The position numbers and the translations under genes are program-made. The notes under the pieces are model-generated. The model was not told the DNA's origin. It searched no databases and was given only the letters and a program-made list of their open reading frames with translations. From a virus, in IMG/VR virus record IMGVR_UViG_3300027911_000071, positions 1 through 22,112 of that record: a stretch of 22,112 nucleotides of DNA; one strand, given 5' to 3'. This document shows, one piece after another, positions 19,199-22,112 of this stretch; positions within the stretch are counted from its first letter, which is position 1; each line of letters opens with the position of its first letter.

Positions 19199-19204
19199 TA
19201 CCCT
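19199..19204 (+). promoter_or_regulatory. Candidate -10 box (TACCCT) for the capsid operon
   Basis: GCTACCCT is the same eight bases as at 3201-3207 plus its preceding G/C. It lies 38 bp before GTG 19242 and follows the 19126-19162 terminator. No clear -35 is seen. The leader of about 30 nt ends with AGGAGG (19231-19236), five bases before the start. Confidence 0.5.
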
Positions 19205-19241
19205 TCCGGTCGGGATCCCAACCCGAGATCAGGAGGAAGCC

Positions 19242-21512
19242 GTGAAGGCCAATCGCTGGCAGCGCCCGATGTTCGGGCCGTTCCGCCGGCAGGCACACAC
19301 CGGAGTGCCCGCCGACCACTTCCGACCCGCGGCCGAGATGACCGCCTATGGCGACGGGGTCACGGTGCTCGTGGCCGACGGGCCCGCCGGGGCCGTGCTC
19401 GACCAGCCCACCACCGCGGAGGGCGTGGCCCTCCTGGAGCTGGCGGCGACCGACCCGCTCGGGGTCGTGGCGCAGCTCAACGGGATGCGAGGGCTCGACG
19501 TGGCCGCGCAGCCGTGGGCTCCTGATCGGGAGGCGATCTACGCCGCGGTGGCCGCGGCTGATCCCTCGGTGCCGGCGCTCGCCCCGCTGAACGTCATCGG
19601 GCATCGGGTCGGCGTGTGGGCTCGGGTTGCCGAGTGGGCCGACATCTCCGACGCTGCCGAGAGCCTGCTCGTGCAGATCGACGCGGACATCGATGAGCTG
19701 CTCGAAGAGCTGGGCATCACCGACGACGACCAGGCGACGGCCGCCGCGGTGAAGCTGAGCAACCGGGCGAAGCTCGTGTTCGGTCGGATGTTCGGCGAGG
19801 GCGCCCTGGCCGCGGCGCATCCGGCGTTCACGGGCAAGCACTCCCACTCGCATGCGTCGATGGGTTCGCAGGGCTCCGACGCGACGCACTCCCACTCGCA
19901 TTCGCACAACGGCGACGCCAAGCACGGCCACGCCCATGGGACCGCGTACGAGGGTCCGGTCGGCGGCCTGTCGTCGCTGACCGAGGCGAAGCGCCGGGAG
20001 TTTGACGGCGCCAACGAGATCACCGATCCGGTTGCGCTCGCCGCGCTCGTGGCGTCCGCACTCGAGCGGCGTGGGATCACGGCGGCGACGTCGGCGAATG
20101 GCACCGTGATTCCGGCGGCGTTCCACGCCTACCTGTGCGCCGAGGGGATCCGCACCGACGACGGGCGGGAGCTGGTGCTCGGCTCGTGCCGGTACCCGGA
20201 CCTGCCGATCTCGCTGCGCCTGCTGATCGAGGACGAGGGCGGCCATTGGGGCGCGGTGACGTGCGGCCGGATCGACACCATCGAGCCGATGGACGTCAAC
20301 GGGCTGCGGATGCACTACGCCGAGGGCGTGTTCGGCTCGGATCCGAACGGCCAGCTCGCCGAGCTGATGGTGCGCGAGCAGACGCAGCGGTTCGTGTCGA
20401 TCGACCCGCGCGACGTCACGGCGACGCTGGTCGAGGTCGAGATCTCCCGCAGCTCGCCTGGCTACTTCCCGATGTTCGATGAGGACGGCGACGGCGGCGA
20501 GTACGACTGCTGGCTGCAGATCACCGACTGCGTCATCGGTGCGGCGACGATCGTGCCGATGCCGGCGCTTCCCCAGGCGGTCATCGCCCTGGCGGACGTC
20601 GAGTTGCCCGAGGCGCCGATCGCGAACGAGTCCGCTCCCCCCGGGCTCGGGGATCGTGCGATCACCGCGTCGACGGCGCCCGCCGCGTCCGGGATCCCGG
20701 TCACCCCGCCGGCCGCATGGTTCCAGAACCCTGGCTTCCACGTCGGCGATCCTCGCCTCGTGAAGCAGCCCGACGGCCACTACGCCGCGCCGCTCACGAT
20801 CACCGAGGACGGCCAGGTCTACGGGCACTTCTGCTACTGGGGTGCGAAGCACACCGGCTTCCCTGGTCGGACTGTGAACCCGCCGAAGTCGAAGACCGGC
20901 TACGCCCACTACCTGACCGGGGCGTGCCCATGCGACGGCGGCGACGACTGCGGCCACGCGGTCGGGCAGGTCACGATGGGTTGCGGGCATGCGCCGCTCA
21001 CCAAGAAGGTCAACGGCCGTGAGGTGCCTCTCGCTGCGCACGAGGTGCAGGCGCACTACGACGGCGGCTACGGCGCGGTGCAGATGGCCGACATCACGAC
21101 CGGCGAGGACGACTTCGGCGGATGGTTCGCCGGCGCGCTCAAGCCTGGCGTGACCGCCGAGCAGATCAGGGACTTCCGGGCGATGGGTGTCTCGGGGGAC
21201 TGGCGTGAGCTGGCGTCGCCCTCGGGCGGCCTGGCGCTCGACCTGCTCGCGATCCTGTCGGTGCCGGCGCCCGGGTTCCCGATCGCCCGTCGGGCCCTCA
21301 CGGCCGCCGGAGCGCAGGCGCAGGACGCGGGCGTGCAGGCGATGCGCGCCGGCTACCACGACGAGCGGATGTTCGCCCTCGTCGCCGCTGGCGTCGTTCG
21401 CCCGGTCGATCCGATCGAGCGGATGGCCCAACTCGAGCAGGAGGTCATCGAGTTGCATCGACTCATCCGGCCGATCGCCCTGGCGCACGCCAGGGACCTC
21501 GCTGGGATCTGA
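19242..21512 (+). CDS. Capsid maturation protease / scaffold-like protein with His-rich insert
   Basis: 756 residues, GTG five bases after AGGAGG. The protein cleaves or supports the prohead shell during maturation. The N-terminal 195 residues are helical with an acidic coiled segment (about 138-160). A His-rich insert lies at about 200-232 (HSHSHSH, KHGHAHG), likely metal-binding. The protease-like domain (about 290-400) has LPISLRLLIEDEGGHWGAV with H335 and QRFVSIDP with S386. These sit where the prohead-protease His/Ser pair is expected in actinophage capsid proteases. The C-terminal part (about 495-680) carries CPCDGGDDCGH, HYDGGYGAVQ, DDFGGWFAGALKPGVT, SGDWREL and VPAPGFPIAR, typical of this protein type. 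It ends in a coiled coil (about 725-745). Confidence 0.82.
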   Translation: MKANRWQRPMFGPFRRQAHTGVPADHFRPAAEMTAYGDGVTVLVADGPAGAVLDQPTTAEGVALLELAATDPLGVVAQLNGMRGLDVAAQPWAPDREAIYAAVAAADPSVPALAPLNVIGHRVGVWARVAEWADISDAAESLLVQIDADIDELLEELGITDDDQATAAAVKLSNRAKLVFGRMFGEGALAAAHPAFTGKHSHSHASMGSQGSDATHSHSHSHNGDAKHGHAHGTAYEGPVGGLSSLTEAKRREFDGANEITDPVALAALVASALERRGITAATSANGTVIPAAFHAYLCAEGIRTDDGRELVLGSCRYPDLPISLRLLIEDEGGHWGAVTCGRIDTIEPMDVNGLRMHYAEGVFGSDPNGQLAELMVREQTQRFVSIDPRDVTATLVEVEISRSSPGYFPMFDEDGDGGEYDCWLQITDCVIGAATIVPMPALPQAVIALADVELPEAPIANESAPPGLGDRAITASTAPAASGIPVTPPAAWFQNPGFHVGDPRLVKQPDGHYAAPLTITEDGQVYGHFCYWGAKHTGFPGRTVNPPKSKTGYAHYLTGACPCDGGDDCGHAVGQVTMGCGHAPLTKKVNGREVPLAAHEVQAHYDGGYGAVQMADITTGEDDFGGWFAGALKPGVTAEQIRDFRAMGVSGDWRELASPSGGLALDLLAILSVPAPGFPIARRALTAAGAQAQDAGVQAMRAGYHDERMFALVAAGVVRPVDPIERMAQLEQEVIELHRLIRPIALAHARDLAGI

Positions 21513-21514
21513 CC

Positions 21515-22112
21515 GTGGAAGAGGCCCCGCAGCCGATCACCACCACGTTCACCGGCGCCGAGTGGTACATCCCGCAGCCCGACCTCTCCGACCAGCTCGG
21601 GGCGCTCGGCGGCTCGTGGGTGGAGCAGGCGCACGTCGCCCGGTCGTCGGGCGTGTCGCACGAGCCCGTGTGGGGGCCGTGGGACTCGAGCGACGGGGGC
21701 GTGACCTCCGTCTGTTTCTGCACCGTCGAGGGCTGCGACGTGGCGGCCTGGCAGGTTCGGGATGTCCCGCGCGCGGGACACGAAGAGGGCGACGTCGAGC
21801 TCGCTCCTGTCGGGATCCCGATGCAGGTCGATGAGGTCATGACGGCCGAGGTCGTCGTGCGCGGCCACGCCGTCGACCTGACGCAGCCGCCGCCGTCGTG
21901 CCAGCACCGGGTGTTCCACCAGAAGGTCGAGTCGGCGAACATGGTCGAGCCCGACGGGACGCTCGTGGCCCGCCGCGCGCAGCTCAGCATGCGCTGCGCC
22001 GAATGCGGGATCCCTGTCCGGTTCCGGGTCAAGACGCTGCTCGACACGGAGCTGAACGAGAGCGTCGTCCCGGACGGGCTCCTGTCGAACGATCGGCTGA
22101 CGGTGGCGATCT
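21515..22112 (+). CDS. Cys-rich hypothetical protein, 5' part
   Basis: GTG 21515 lies two bases after the protease stop, and the frame stays open to the window end (199 residues visible). The N-terminal half includes VEQAHVARSSGVSHEPVWG. A Cys cluster CFCTVEGC appears at about 68-75, SCQHRVFHQ at about 127-135 and MRCAECGIPVRFRVKT at about 158-173. The last looks like a zinc knuckle, and the CQH...CAEC pair is reminiscent of short zinc fingers in phage proteins. A second copy of the 18-bp palindrome (21763-21780) lies inside it, read as VPRAG. It sits where a head or decoration gene would be expected. Confidence 0.6.
   Translation, partial: MEEAPQPITTTFTGAEWYIPQPDLSDQLGALGGSWVEQAHVARSSGVSHEPVWGPWDSSDGGVTSVCFCTVEGCDVAAWQVRDVPRAGHEEGDVELAPVGIPMQVDEVMTAEVVVRGHAVDLTQPPPSCQHRVFHQKVESANMVEPDGTLVARRAQLSMRCAECGIPVRFRVKTLLDTELNESVVPDGLLSNDRLTVAI
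21763..21780. repeat. 18-bp perfect palindrome, copy 2
   Basis: TGTCCCGCGCGCGGGACA, identical to 5003-5020. It lies inside the open frame that starts at 21515, about 250 bases after that start. The frame differs from the first copy, so the shared sequence is not explained by shared peptide. The flanks are not conserved (GGGA before and CGAA after here, CGCG before and TCTG after in copy 1). Confidence 0.7.

Noticed and set aside
18558-21488. Open frame of 976 codons on the minus strand opposite the MuF and protease genes
   Set aside because: Same GC effect. It runs across a terminator and promoter and several real genes, and shows no domain.
1-22112. tRNA genes, CRISPR arrays, insertion sequences, integrase
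   Set aside because: I looked for cloverleaf-like stretches, regularly spaced repeats and transposase or integrase motifs and saw none. No tool was run.

Overview
The window is a stretch of a tailed double-stranded DNA phage (or prophage), read entirely on the + strand. Base composition is very GC-rich, with near-saturated G/C at third codon positions. Other traits are many GTG starts, TANNNT-type -10 boxes, two apparently leaderless genes and actinophage-type families (portal, MuF, capsid protease, DUF1360, ASCH). Together they point to a host among the high-GC Actinomycetota. No bacterial housekeeping gene, tRNA, integrase, transposase or CRISPR array was seen. I count 46 protein genes, most of them joined by 4-nt GTGA/ATGA/TTGA or 1-nt TGATG overlaps. 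No gene-free stretch exceeds about 140 bases.

Layout. (1) 1-3102: the end of a lysozyme-like protein, two small soluble proteins, two membrane-anchored proteins and three tiny membrane proteins. This looks like a lysis/envelope cassette, but the holin assignment is inferred. (2) 3216-7496: packaging. A run of small proteins, several metal-binding, surrounds a terminase small-subunit-like protein (4217-4858) and the terminase large subunit (5793-7496). (3) 7537-15122: an unusually long block of about 22 small genes between terminase and portal. It is rich in Cys/His metal-site proteins and includes an exported mini-protein, an ASCH-domain protein, a ParB-like/HTH protein, a 41-residue basic protein and a DUF1360 membrane protein. 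(4) 15200-19100: portal, two small proteins, MuF-like head morphogenesis protein and a small zinc-ribbon protein. (5) 19101-19241: a strong hairpin terminator followed by a promoter. (6) 19242-22112: the capsid maturation protease with a His-rich insert, then the start of a Cys-rich protein cut by the window end. The major capsid gene is expected further downstream.

How it works together: TerS/TerL cut and pump DNA through the portal into a prohead built with the MuF protein and the protease. The leftmost cassette would release progeny. Functions of the small genes between terminase and portal are mostly unknown.

Points most worth a second look: an 18-bp perfect palindrome present twice, 16.8 kb apart and in different reading frames; a set of TANCCT -10 boxes, two of them exactly 8 nt before ATG (leaderless); a likely -1 frameshift inside a zinc-ribbon gene near 3780; a compositionally deviant, inverted-repeat-rich segment (about 18890-19165) at the border of the capsid operon; an exported mini-protein; and the density of small metal-binding proteins.
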